In this document: positions 1-8,362 of the stretch, piece after piece
Position numbering within the stretch: the stretch's first letter is position 1
Layout: each line of letters starts with the position of its first letter
Assembly: GCA_964580235.1 (NCBI GenBank)
Contig: CAZOJY010000029.1
Coordinates: 1-31,601, forward strand
Reading direction: 5' to 3'
Source of the DNA: G020348385 sp964580235
Lineage (GTDB): Bacteria > Acidobacteriota > Aminicenantia > Aminicenantales > Aminicenantaceae
DNA: 31,601 bases
Position numbers and translations under genes: made by a program
The notes under the pieces: model-generated
Database searches by the model: none
Seen by the model: the letters and a program-made list of their open reading frames with translations, nothing else
What the model was told of the DNA's origin: nothing

Positions 1-794
1 CGTATGGCCGTGTTATAAACGAACGAGGCCATAATAACGGCTGACTGCATCAGGTCCTCCGGAATAAGGTGGTCGTAGACATCCATGTTCGTGTGATGAA
101 TTCGCGTCCCGTAATCGCGCGTCCTGGAAGGGCTTGGCCGGACCAGAACGCCAATTCCCTCAGAGCGGAAAAAATCCTCGAGGTCCTCGACAAAGCTTCT
201 CTTATAGTCTTGCCAATCCCGGGCTTCCACGGAAACAGGGAAAACAGCCCTGGCATCCAGATCGGTTTTATCATAACGGCGGGCATCCGGTGTGAAGGAG
301 GTCGGGATCTCACGGGGCGGCTCATACAAGACAATCTTTCCTTTGAGTTTTCCTTGGTATTTTTCAAAATCCTCTTTGTTTTTAATGTCAACACATACCG
401 GCTGGCCGGTGATTTTTCCATTTGTGCTGGATCCCCATTCGACAGAAATGGCAATAAGCGGGGCATAATGCGGGGCGAGAAGATGGGCAGAAACATAGCG
501 GGGAGCCCAGCCAACACCAAATTCAAAAGGTTCAAGGTTGACATTCTTGCATCCCCATTCCTTGAACTTGTCGGCTGTCCAGTTATAGGCTCTGGTCACT
601 TCGGGTGAGCCCATGGGCCTCGGACCGATCACATCAGATATGTACCCGGCTATTTTCATGACCTGCGAATGCTTGAAGCCTTCATGTCTGATTTTTGCGA
701 CAGTCACAAGATCAGGATTATCCTGAGCATAGGTTATAACCAGCGCAAACAGAGCAAAAATGAACCCAAAGATAAAAAAATGCTTTTTGGCCAT
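1..794 (-). CDS. M28-family zinc peptidase, 3'-partial, catalytic core missing
   Basis: The frame is open from ATG 794 (AGGAG site just upstream) to the window edge, 264 codons. Residues 1-24 are a signal peptide ending in TYAQ. Residues 25-220 match the N-terminal and PA-domain part of secreted M28 peptidases of the carboxypeptidase Q type (IGPRPMGSPE, FFRSEGIGVLVRPSP). Directly after this comes the family's C-terminal block, DYGTRIHHTNMDVYDHLIPE. In intact relatives roughly 200-300 residues lie between these blocks and carry most zinc ligands and the catalytic Glu; here only the last His (HHTNMD) remains. The join is in frame with no stop. An intact enzyme would release amino acids or dipeptides in the periplasm; this version should be inactive. 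It is either a real deletion or an assembly join. Confidence 0.75.
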   Translation of the reverse strand, partial: MAKKHFFIFGFIFALFALVITYAQDNPDLVTVAKIRHEGFKHSQVMKIAGYISDVIGPRPMGSPEVTRAYNWTADKFKEWGCKNVNLEPFEFGVGWAPRYVSAHLLAPHYAPLIAISVEWGSSTNGKITGQPVCVDIKNKEDFEKYQGKLKGKIVLYEPPREIPTSFTPDARRYDKTDLDARAVFPVSVEARDWQDYKRSFVEDLEDFFRSEGIGVLVRPSPSRTRDYGTRIHHTNMDVYDHLIPEDLMQSAVIMASFVYNTAI

Positions 795-906
795 GATTCC
801 TCTCCTTTCTAGAGACACAATTTGTTATTTGTGGATTTCGTAATCCGAAGATTTCTCTTGAGTAGAAAAATTATAAATCTATGAAAATGAATGGTCGAGT
901 CTCCGG

Positions 907-1419
907 CTAATTTTTTTTTTGTTTTATAAGTTTGAGGATTTCTTTTTTGTTCCGTATGCCTTTTAAAATGCTGGCAAAAAGCTTTTTCATTTCTTTGTCG
1001 CTGTAATCGCTTTTGTTGATCTCCAAATCCTGTTCTTTAACACAGCATTGGACAAGTTTTGTGTCTTTGGCATAACGAACAAATCTTCTGCCCTTATCTT
1101 TTGAAAAATACGTGACCTGAAGAGTCATCCTCAAATTCAGGCCATCATTATATCTCATCACGACGACATGCTCCTCTTTGTTATCTTCATGGCCGTCCAG
1201 GTCCATCCAGAACTCTCTTTTAATCAGATCCGGATCTTCATTTATTCCAAACGCTATGACTTCATCATAGATGTCTTTCAGAAGCTTGTGGTATTGAGGA
1301 ACTTTTTGGGCGCTTACTCCGATAGGATAACACAAAAAAATCAGCAGAATAATCAGCACTGTTGAAATGGAAAAAATCCCTTTGACTGCCCTCCCGCTCA
1401 AGTTCCTTAAAAGGATCAT
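907..1419 (-). CDS. Small secreted protein of unknown function
   Basis: This 170-residue protein is not recognised. Residues 14-38 form a hydrophobic signal peptide ending VSAQ, so it is probably exported. The mature part is charged, with a Lys-rich C-terminus (residues 150-170) and an acidic patch (DLDGHEDNKEEH, about residues 73-84). Two adjacent Cys (VQCC) occur near residue 125. The start at 1419 has no strong ribosome site, but it keeps the signal peptide. It lies between the M28 gene and the DUF2752 gene on the same strand, with a gap of about 130 AT-rich bases upstream, so co-transcription with either is uncertain. Confidence 0.6.
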   Translation of the reverse strand: MILLRNLSGRAVKGIFSISTVLIILLIFLCYPIGVSAQKVPQYHKLLKDIYDEVIAFGINEDPDLIKREFWMDLDGHEDNKEEHVVVMRYNDGLNLRMTLQVTYFSKDKGRRFVRYAKDTKLVQCCVKEQDLEINKSDYSDKEMKKLFASILKGIRNKKEILKLIKQKKN

Positions 1420-1549
1420 TTGCTGCTTGAATTATACATCAAACAAAAAATAAAATCTTGCATTGAATTTAAAAATTTGGAATTTGTTCATTGTTTTTGA
1501 ATTCACCATAGTCATGAATTCGAATATGAAAAGAAAAAAAGTGAGTGAG

Positions 1550-1972
1550 TCAGGGCAGCAGGAGGAGGGTCAGAATCCAGTTAATGCCAAACAAAAAAGC
1601 CAACAATATGATTCCTCTGTTCAGATAGGAATCAAACCTGGAAAGCCGGATACCCAATACAGGAAAGAGCATAATCCCTAAGCGGAAAAGGAATTGGAGA
1701 ATAATGTACACAAGAGTGACCAGCCCTAATCTGTGATATTCCAGGCTTTTTGCAACATTTCCATGCATTGCAGATACCAAGGACCGGAGCAGGCCACAGC
1801 CTGGACAAGGAATGCCGGTCACACTCCGAAACATACAAATTCCGGGCAGGGGAATGCTTCCGAGATAAATACACGGACTTTCATTTTTTGGCGGTGTTAG
1901 AATGAGCCCTCCAGCCAGAATGGCAGAGCAAATAACGAAAATCACAAGATTGGGAAAGACATCACGTTTCAT
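1550..1972 (-). CDS. DUF2752 membrane protein
   Basis: A 140-residue protein with about three hydrophobic segments (residues 8-27, 80-100, 115-138). It carries the DUF2752 hallmark GIPCPGCGLLRS around residues 53-64, placed before an amphipathic stretch and a membrane segment. The function of DUF2752 is unknown; the paired Cys invite a metal or redox role, but that is a guess. The ATG at 1972 is preferred over the TTG one codon earlier. It follows the 140-residue membrane protein gene at 2006 by 33 bases on the same strand, and I believe the two families are often neighbours, so an operon is likely. Confidence 0.8.
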   Translation of the reverse strand: MKRDVFPNLVIFVICSAILAGGLILTPPKNESPCIYLGSIPLPGICMFRSVTGIPCPGCGLLRSLVSAMHGNVAKSLEYHRLGLVTLVYIILQFLFRLGIMLFPVLGIRLSRFDSYLNRGIILLAFLFGINWILTLLLLP

Positions 1973-2005
1973 CAAAAAAATAAATCGGAAGAAAGTCGAT
2001 ATGAC

Positions 2006-2428
2006 TTAATGAAAGGCTTCTTTAACTTCAGGCCTCAGCAGAATAACCAGGGCCCATATCCCAATGGGCAGGCCAAGAATGCAGCATGGGCTGATGCAGG
2101 GAATCATCGCCACAATGCTTGCGGCAAGACTCAGCTCCCACTGCCGCAGCTCTTTCATCTTAAGGGCAGCATAAATGATAAATGCCGCCACCACAATTCC
2201 GACAATCGAGCTGGCTGCCCCCATAGATCCTTCCCAGAAATCTGCATAACGCTCAGGAATTTCCTCTCTGATAAACGGAGCGATTCCCATGCCCAGGATA
2301 CTGGCAATCAAACCCAACGCAGCAAAAAAGATTCCGATGATTCCTGTAATCAATAAACCTGTGGCAGGACCAGAAACCTGACGAGAGGCATCACTGGCAA
2401 CGACTTGAGGCGTTTTGACATCGTTCAT
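2006..2428 (-). CDS. Small membrane protein with Pro-Cys-Cys C-terminal segment
   Basis: A 140-residue protein with hydrophobic segments at about residues 22-50, 70-90 and 100-133. The last segment contains IPCISPCCILGLPIGIWAL, followed by a short LLRPEVKEAF tail. This C-terminal signature is common in small uncharacterised membrane proteins of Bacteroidota and Acidobacteriota. The start has a good site (GGAGGGAATC before ATG). It is first in a likely two-gene unit with the DUF2752 protein and is transcribed divergently from the radical SAM gene. No enzymatic motif is visible. Confidence 0.75.
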   Translation of the reverse strand: MNDVKTPQVVASDASRQVSGPATGLLITGIIGIFFAALGLIASILGMGIAPFIREEIPERYADFWEGSMGAASSIVGIVVAAFIIYAALKMKELRQWELSLAASIVAMIPCISPCCILGLPIGIWALVILLRPEVKEAFH

Positions 2429-2545
2429 GATTCCCTCCTGAAAAAAAAGGCAACCCGATTCTATGCATTAAATAACGGAATGTCAATTTTCTGTGTCAGG
2501 ATTTTCTTGCAATATTCCTTTAATTCCTTAATAATATTTACCCTC

Positions 2546-3529
2546 ATGGATTCTACCCGACGTACGATAGCGCTTGCCATACGCGGCTTGAAAAATCAGT
2601 TCTTAGGGCGACCTCTTTGTATTTCTTTTGAAGTCACTCATTCCTGCAATGCCAAGTGCAAACACTGCCATCTCCATGGCCCGGTGGAGGAAGAGAGAGC
2701 TTCGCCCGAGAAACTCGGCGAAATCTGCAGCAGCCTCAGCCCTGTGGTTGCTCAAGCGTCAGGAGGAGAGCCCTTGCTGAGAAAAGATCTCGAACAAATC
2801 ATCCAGGCCTGGAGAGTCCCGAAGAAGGCCCCTTTCATTGTCGTCACCACCAATGCGACATTATTGACAAAAGAGAGATATGCAAACCTCAAGGAAGCCG
2901 GGGTGGATGAATTTTCTATTTCCTTGGATTATCCTGATGAACGGCACGATGAATTCCGCGGTGTTCCGGGTCTTTTTCGCAAGATCGAAAACCTCATCCA
3001 AAGCCTTGATCCTCAAAAAGACAAATCCATCTCTCTTTGTTGTGTAATCCAGAGCGATAATTTCCGCCTGCTGCCTCAAATGGCTGAAATCGCCAATAAA
3101 TGGAATGTGAGGCTCAATCTTAGTGCTTACAACACGCTGAGAACTCACGATAAAAGCTACATGTTGTCCAAAGATGATTTGGAGGAGTTTAAGGAGATCA
3201 TCCCCCTGCTGCTGGAAATGCGGAAAAAGCACAGAAAAATCCGGACACCCAAAGATGTGTTATGGAAAATGGTCAAATACTTTGAGCAGGGTTTTATTCC
3301 CCGCTGCCGGACAGGCGAAAAATTCTTCAATGTGAATCCCAACGGCACACTGTCACCCTGCGGACTTATCATTACCGACTACAAAACAAAAAAAGATTTC
3401 ATCCAGGATTTTTGCACAAACAATTCCTGTGTGTACTGCTACACGAGTATTCGCGCCAACACAGAGAGGCCTCTTTTTTCCGTGGGGTGGGAACACCTTA
3501 AGTTTATTTTGTCAAATGATAATCATTAA
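2546..3529 (+). CDS. Radical SAM enzyme with Cys-rich C-terminus
   Basis: The cluster motif CNAKCKHC (C34, C38, C41) binds the 4Fe-4S cluster that cleaves S-adenosylmethionine. GGEPLL (the SAM-binding GGE motif) and VTTNATLL follow, as in the usual partial TIM barrel. The C-terminal part has further Cys (C254, C272, C290, C295, C298) in a SPASM-like arrangement (SPCG, then CVYC followed by SIRANTE), which probably holds an auxiliary cluster. Its substrate is unknown. I chose ATG 2546 (327 residues) because an earlier start at 2405 would run into the divergent gene at 2428 and add a residue stretch foreign to the family; ATG 2480 is possible. The methyltransferase gene starts 21 bases after its stop, so the two are probably co-transcribed. 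Confidence 0.85.
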   Translation: MDSTRRTIALAIRGLKNQFLGRPLCISFEVTHSCNAKCKHCHLHGPVEEERASPEKLGEICSSLSPVVAQASGGEPLLRKDLEQIIQAWRVPKKAPFIVVTTNATLLTKERYANLKEAGVDEFSISLDYPDERHDEFRGVPGLFRKIENLIQSLDPQKDKSISLCCVIQSDNFRLLPQMAEIANKWNVRLNLSAYNTLRTHDKSYMLSKDDLEEFKEIIPLLLEMRKKHRKIRTPKDVLWKMVKYFEQGFIPRCRTGEKFFNVNPNGTLSPCGLIITDYKTKKDFIQDFCTNNSCVYCYTSIRANTERPLFSVGWEHLKFILSNDNH

Positions 3530-3550
3530 ACAGATTCAATAACGAGGGAC

Positions 3551-5023
3551 ATGATGATCGAAACCGTAAGGCCTAAATTGGAACTTCTGAGCCGGGATTT
3601 TATCGATAAAATCATCGAAGAAGCGTATACAATCATGGAAAATACGGGCATCTTTGTGGAAAACCAGGAAGCCCTGAGCCTACTCTCTGGGGCAGGCATG
3701 CGAATCGATAATGCCCATCACAGAGTTTATTTCAAACCCGATCTCGTAAAAGACTGCCTTTCCACAACACCGGGATCTATCAAACTCTATGATAGAAGCG
3801 CGGAAAGCGAGTACCTTGTCGGTGAAGATGAGGTCCATTTCGACCCCGGTTCGGCTGCCACCGCCATCCTCGACCATAAAAGCCAGGTCCAACGAAAGGC
3901 AAAGACGGATGACCTGGTAAACTTTGTGCGTTTGACAGACTGCCTGGAAAACCTGAACTTTCAGAGTACGGGGCTCATAAGCGGCGATATCGCAGAAATA
4001 ATCTCCGACAGCTATCGTCTTTTTATCGGACTCCAGTATTCGTCCAAACCTATCGTGACCGGAACTTTCCGCGTGGAGGGATTCAAACCGATGTTCGACA
4101 TGCTCGTGGCCGTAAGAGGAAGTGAAGAGGCCCTAGCCGAAAAACCGCTGGCTATCTTCGATGCCTGCCCCTCCCCTCCCCTTAAATGGAGCAACCTCAC
4201 CACCCAAAGCCTGATCGACTGTGCCCGCGCCGGAATTCCGTCTGAGCTTATCTCTATGGGATTGACAGGGGCTACATCTCCGGTCACATTGGCTGGGACG
4301 CTCGTCCAGCATGTCGCAGAAAATCTGAGTGGGCTAGTGATATGCCAGCTGGCTAAAAAAGGGGCTCCCGTTATTTTCGGGGGTTCTCCTTCCAGCTTCG
4401 ACATGAGAAAGGGAACCACCCCCATGGGAGCTGTTGAAACCATGATGATAGATTCGGCCTATGCTCAGATTGCCAAATATCTGAATCTCCCCTCTCACGC
4501 CTACATGGGGTTGAGTGACGCCAAGATCAACGACAGCCAGGCCGGCCTGGAAACCGGCATTGGGGCTGTTCTTGCAGCTCTTTCTGGCATCAATGTTATT
4601 TCAGGCCCCGGGATGCTGAATTTTGAAAGCTGCCAGAGCCTCGAAAAGCTCGTCATCGACAATGAAATTTGCCGCATGGCTTACAGGCTCATTCGCGGCA
4701 TTTCGCTGCGGGAAATTCCGATCGTCCAGGATCTGTTCGAAAATTTGAGCCAGGACACCGAATTTTTAACCAAAGACCACACAAGAAAATGGTATCAGCA
4801 GGAGCACGCCTATCCTCTGATTATCGATCGTGACACCTATGACTCATGGACAGCCTTAGGAAAAAAATCCCTGGACACAAGAGCTTCTGAAGAAGTAACA
4901 AAACTTCTGTCCGAAAATCCACCAAATCTCGTGGACACCGATATCAAAAAAGACCTGGAGAATGTCATGATGGCAGATGCAAAAGCCAACGATGTACCTG
5001 AAATCCCCAAAATTTCTGCCTAA
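3551..5023 (+). CDS. MttB-family (trimethylamine methyltransferase-like) protein, no pyrrolysine
   Basis: A 490-residue protein of the MttB family, close to the usual length. Family blocks are visible: the N-terminal MENTGIFVENQEAL, FGGSPSSFDMRKG in the middle, and NVISGPGMLNFESCQSLEK near residue 360. The frame has no internal TAG, so it lacks the pyrrolysine of true trimethylamine methyltransferases. By analogy with MtgB it may demethylate glycine betaine or another quaternary amine, passing the methyl group to a corrinoid protein, but no corrinoid protein or MtgA-type partner lies in the window. The start has GAGGG just upstream. It follows the radical SAM gene closely and ends 12 bases from the convergent propeller gene. 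Confidence 0.85.
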   Translation: MMIETVRPKLELLSRDFIDKIIEEAYTIMENTGIFVENQEALSLLSGAGMRIDNAHHRVYFKPDLVKDCLSTTPGSIKLYDRSAESEYLVGEDEVHFDPGSAATAILDHKSQVQRKAKTDDLVNFVRLTDCLENLNFQSTGLISGDIAEIISDSYRLFIGLQYSSKPIVTGTFRVEGFKPMFDMLVAVRGSEEALAEKPLAIFDACPSPPLKWSNLTTQSLIDCARAGIPSELISMGLTGATSPVTLAGTLVQHVAENLSGLVICQLAKKGAPVIFGGSPSSFDMRKGTTPMGAVETMMIDSAYAQIAKYLNLPSHAYMGLSDAKINDSQAGLETGIGAVLAALSGINVISGPGMLNFESCQSLEKLVIDNEICRMAYRLIRGISLREIPIVQDLFENLSQDTEFLTKDHTRKWYQQEHAYPLIIDRDTYDSWTALGKKSLDTRASEEVTKLLSENPPNLVDTDIKKDLENVMMADAKANDVPEIPKISA

Positions 5024-5035
5024 ATCGGTTGTCTG

Positions 5036-8000
5036 CTAGAGCTTGACCTCCTTGGGGACATTTATAGGCTTGAAATCATTGTCCTCCAAAATCGCATTCA
5101 TTGCAGGGATCTCAACACGGATGATTTTATTGAGCTGGCCGATTAATCCTTCGACCACATCATTCAGTTCCTGGATTTGAAGCCAATCGACTTCTGTGGG
5201 AGCCGAAGGGAATCCACTTACAGACATTCCGAGGAACAAAAGCTGTGTGGATAAATCCCCTCCTCGAAGAGCCATGTTTGCAGGGACTTTGTATCCGAAT
5301 CCTTTGGGCATGATCTCTTTTTCGACCTGGCGGAATTTTTCTCTGAATGTCTTTACACCCGTAATGAGATCTTGAGAGATATCTTTTCTTTCCTTCAAAA
5401 GTTCATCCAGCTTGTTCAATTCTCGACGGATTCTATTTGCCGCAGTCACGCCCAAGCCCAGCTTTTTGGAAATAGCAATTACCTGGGTTTGGGCATCGAA
5501 CATAGCCCTATATTTCTCTCTTTGCATCGGGTATCGCGGATCTGGATTAATCGTCGCCGTTTGTGTCACTTTTTTTCCGTCTACAGTCATCTCCACTCTG
5601 TAGTTATCCGGAAAAACCATGGGCATGACTGTCAATCCTATCCCCGTGGGTTTTATCACTTTCCCGTCTTTTGTCTTCGGGACTACCTGAAGATTCCAGA
5701 CATATCTCAGTATTCCCTTCCTGGTCGGCATCGTGAATTCATACACCTTTTCCGCTTTCATATTGTTTATGGAAAACTTTGGTTTTTCTTTCGGTTTATT
5801 CTTCATGTACGCAGTCAAAACCATCCCGTACTGCGGATTATCCCCTGAATAGACGGGCCTGCTCGAAGGTTCACCGGATGAGGACATATAATAGAGGGTG
5901 GCAGGACTAATGCTGAAAAGATGAAAATCCGATTGGAAAACCTGTAGATTCATTTCCTGGAGCGGTTTGACATCATCCAGAATCCATATTCCCCTCCCAT
6001 GGGTGCCGATAATGAGATCATGTTCTTTCGGGTGCACAGCAATGTCTCGAACAGCCACGGTCGGCAGGTTGTTGCGGAGCGAAAACCAGCTTTTTCCGCC
6101 ATCCAATGATGCATAAAGGCCAAATTCTGTTCCCACATACAAAAGATTTTTGTTAACCAAATCTTCCCGAACCACATGAATCCATCCGAAAGGAAGATTG
6201 CCTTTAATAGACGTCCATGTTTTTCCATAATCGACGGTTTTATAAAGATAAGAGCTGTAATCATCCTGCCTGTGGCCGTCAAAAGCAGCATAAGCCGTGC
6301 CTTCGTCAGAATGGGATGTTTCTATCCGGGAACACCAGGTGTTTGCTGGAAGGCCGCGAATATTTTTGACAACATTTTGCCATGACTTGCCTCCATCCCG
6401 TGTGACCTGGACATTGCCGTCGTCTGTTCCGCACCAAATCACGCCGGCTTTTGCCGGGGATTCGGAAATGGTGATGATCGTACAGTGAATTTCTGCTCCT
6501 GTGTTGTCCTGCGTGATCGGACCCCCCGAATCCTTTAATTTCTCCGGATCATTGGTAGAAAGGTCAGGACTGATGATCTCCCACCTGAGTCCTCCGTCGG
6601 TTGTTTTGAACAGGTAGTTTCCTCCTGTGTATACGGTTTTGGAATCATGCGGGGAAATAAGAATCGGAGAGTTCCAGTTGAACCTGTAAGGAGGATCCTT
6701 ATGTGAGGCCAGCGGCCGGATGGTTTGGCTTTTTTTGATCCGCAGGTCATACCGGTACAGGCCGTTCATCTGGGAGTTTCCGTAGATAATATTCGGGTCA
6801 TCCGGATCGACCTGCGCGTAAAACCCATCTCCGTATCCAACCATATACCAGTCAGCATTGGTGATTCCCTGGGTATCAAAGGTCGCACTGGGGCCTCCCC
6901 AAACTCCGTTGTCCTGAAGACCACAGTAAACAGTATACGGAGACCTCATATCAAATCCGACCTGGTAGACTTCTGCGACAGCCATGTGCTGAATCCCCTG
7001 CCAGGTTTTGCCGCCGTCGTAGGTGATGTCTATTCCGCCATCATTGCCGTCGATGAGATGAAGAGGATTGTTCGGGTCTATCCACAGGGCGTGATGGTCA
7101 GAATGGGTTCCGCCTGAGATGGCACGGAACTTCTCTCCCATATCCCTGGAAACATAGCACCCCCCGGAAAAAACATACACGATTTTGTCATTGCTAGGAT
7201 CCACGCGGATCTGACTGTAGTAAAAGGGCCTGAAGTTGATGCGTTCGTAAGTTTCTTTGTCGCATGTTTTTGTCCAGCTCTCTCCCTTGTCCTCCGTACG
7301 CCATATGCCTGCATCATCATGCTCTATAAGGGCATAAACCACATTGGGATTGCTTCTGGATACACTGATCCCGATCCTGCCCATGGTTCCTCCGGGAAGA
7401 TCTTTGGTGAGTTTTTTCCAGCTGTTACCGCCGTCTGTTGTTTTGTACAATCCGCTTCCCGGGCCGCCGCTTGTGTAATGATACGGAAGCCGTCGGTATT
7501 CGTATGCGGCAGCATACAATGTAAGGCTGTCCGATGGATCCATGGCCAGATCGGCAAACCCCGTATTTTCATCAACATACAGAATTTTTTTCCAGGTCTT
7601 ACCGCCGTCGGCTGTCTTGTAAATCCCCCGCTCCTTGTTTGGACCCCAGAGGTGCCCCATGGCAGCCACATAGACGATATTGGGATCACCGGGATTGATG
7701 ACGATCCTGGCGATATGACGGGTTTCAACAAGCCCCATATTGGACCATGTCTTGCCGCTGTCAGTGGATTTGTACGCGCCATCGCCGATTGTGACGCTGT
7801 TCCGGCATGTCGCTTCCCCTGTCCCAACCCACACAATGTTGTGATGAGATTGTGACACGGCGATGTCGCCCACCGACACCGTGTTCTCCTTGTCGAAGAC
7901 CGGCTTCCAGGAAATCCCATTGTTAACGGACTTCCAAACACCGCTCGGTCCGATTGCCGCATAAATAATCCAGGGTTCTTTTTCGACGACATCGATATCG

Positions 8001-8158
8001 ACCGTCCGGCCCCCCATCACGGCGGGTCCGATACACCGCCACCGGAGTTTTTTGTACAAATCGCCTATCTCATCGGCACTCTGAGCATAAGATGATATGA
8101 CAAGAGCAAAAACGAACAATCCTAGACTCAGGGTCAAAATGAAACGCTGCTTAAACAT
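5036..8158 (-). CDS. Exported sortilin/Asp-box beta-propeller protein
   Basis: A 1040-residue protein with a signal peptide (residues 1-26, ending SYAQ). It contains about ten Asp-box (BNR) motifs of the form S/T-x-D-x-G-x-x-W, for example KSTDSGKTW, KTADGGKTW, KTTDGGNSW, RTEDKGESW, ITYDGGKTW, VTRDGGKSW and ASLDGGKSW, spread over residues 100-700. This is the layout of VPS10/sortilin-like and xyloglucanase-like seven- to ten-bladed propellers. The last 300 residues are a separate region with a beta-rich part and a helical end. Such secreted propellers bind or hydrolyse polymers; the catalytic role here cannot be decided. GAGGAGGAGAT precedes the ATG. It is divergent from the M14 pair across 204 bases. 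Confidence 0.85.
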   Translation of the reverse strand: MFKQRFILTLSLGLFVFALVISSYAQSADEIGDLYKKLRWRCIGPAVMGGRTVDIDVVEKEPWIIYAAIGPSGVWKSVNNGISWKPVFDKENTVSVGDIAVSQSHHNIVWVGTGEATCRNSVTIGDGAYKSTDSGKTWSNMGLVETRHIARIVINPGDPNIVYVAAMGHLWGPNKERGIYKTADGGKTWKKILYVDENTGFADLAMDPSDSLTLYAAAYEYRRLPYHYTSGGPGSGLYKTTDGGNSWKKLTKDLPGGTMGRIGISVSRSNPNVVYALIEHDDAGIWRTEDKGESWTKTCDKETYERINFRPFYYSQIRVDPSNDKIVYVFSGGCYVSRDMGEKFRAISGGTHSDHHALWIDPNNPLHLIDGNDGGIDITYDGGKTWQGIQHMAVAEVYQVGFDMRSPYTVYCGLQDNGVWGGPSATFDTQGITNADWYMVGYGDGFYAQVDPDDPNIIYGNSQMNGLYRYDLRIKKSQTIRPLASHKDPPYRFNWNSPILISPHDSKTVYTGGNYLFKTTDGGLRWEIISPDLSTNDPEKLKDSGGPITQDNTGAEIHCTIITISESPAKAGVIWCGTDDGNVQVTRDGGKSWQNVVKNIRGLPANTWCSRIETSHSDEGTAYAAFDGHRQDDYSSYLYKTVDYGKTWTSIKGNLPFGWIHVVREDLVNKNLLYVGTEFGLYASLDGGKSWFSLRNNLPTVAVRDIAVHPKEHDLIIGTHGRGIWILDDVKPLQEMNLQVFQSDFHLFSISPATLYYMSSSGEPSSRPVYSGDNPQYGMVLTAYMKNKPKEKPKFSINNMKAEKVYEFTMPTRKGILRYVWNLQVVPKTKDGKVIKPTGIGLTVMPMVFPDNYRVEMTVDGKKVTQTATINPDPRYPMQREKYRAMFDAQTQVIAISKKLGLGVTAANRIRRELNKLDELLKERKDISQDLITGVKTFREKFRQVEKEIMPKGFGYKVPANMALRGGDLSTQLLFLGMSVSGFPSAPTEVDWLQIQELNDVVEGLIGQLNKIIRVEIPAMNAILEDNDFKPINVPKEVKL

Positions 8159-8362
8159 ATCTCCTCCTCTCTCGATCTTAAAAGAAATCCTATTGTATAC
8201 AAACTCTCACAATTATTAAATAAATGATCCTTTTTTAAATCTGTGATAGGATTAAAAGCTCTGGCAGAATTGCTGGATGTGGGAGGAAACTTTTTTTCTT
8301 CACATCCGTATATATAAAAAATGTTCAAAATATGCCTTTTCATCTCACAAAAGGAGGAATTT

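Noticed and set aside
69..608. 179-codon open frame on the plus strand
   Set aside because: It is antisense to the M28 peptidase frame, which has a signal peptide, ribosome site and clear family motifs.
2405..2545. N-terminal extension of the radical SAM protein
   Set aside because: It overlaps the start of the divergent membrane protein gene and is unlike the family; ATG 2546 begins just before the conserved region.
3551..5023. Pyrrolysine-dependent trimethylamine methyltransferase
   Set aside because: No in-frame TAG occurs before the terminal TAA, so no pyrrolysine can be encoded.
7324..7992. 222-codon open frame on the minus strand
   Set aside because: It is an out-of-frame reading of the Asp-box propeller gene on the same strand.
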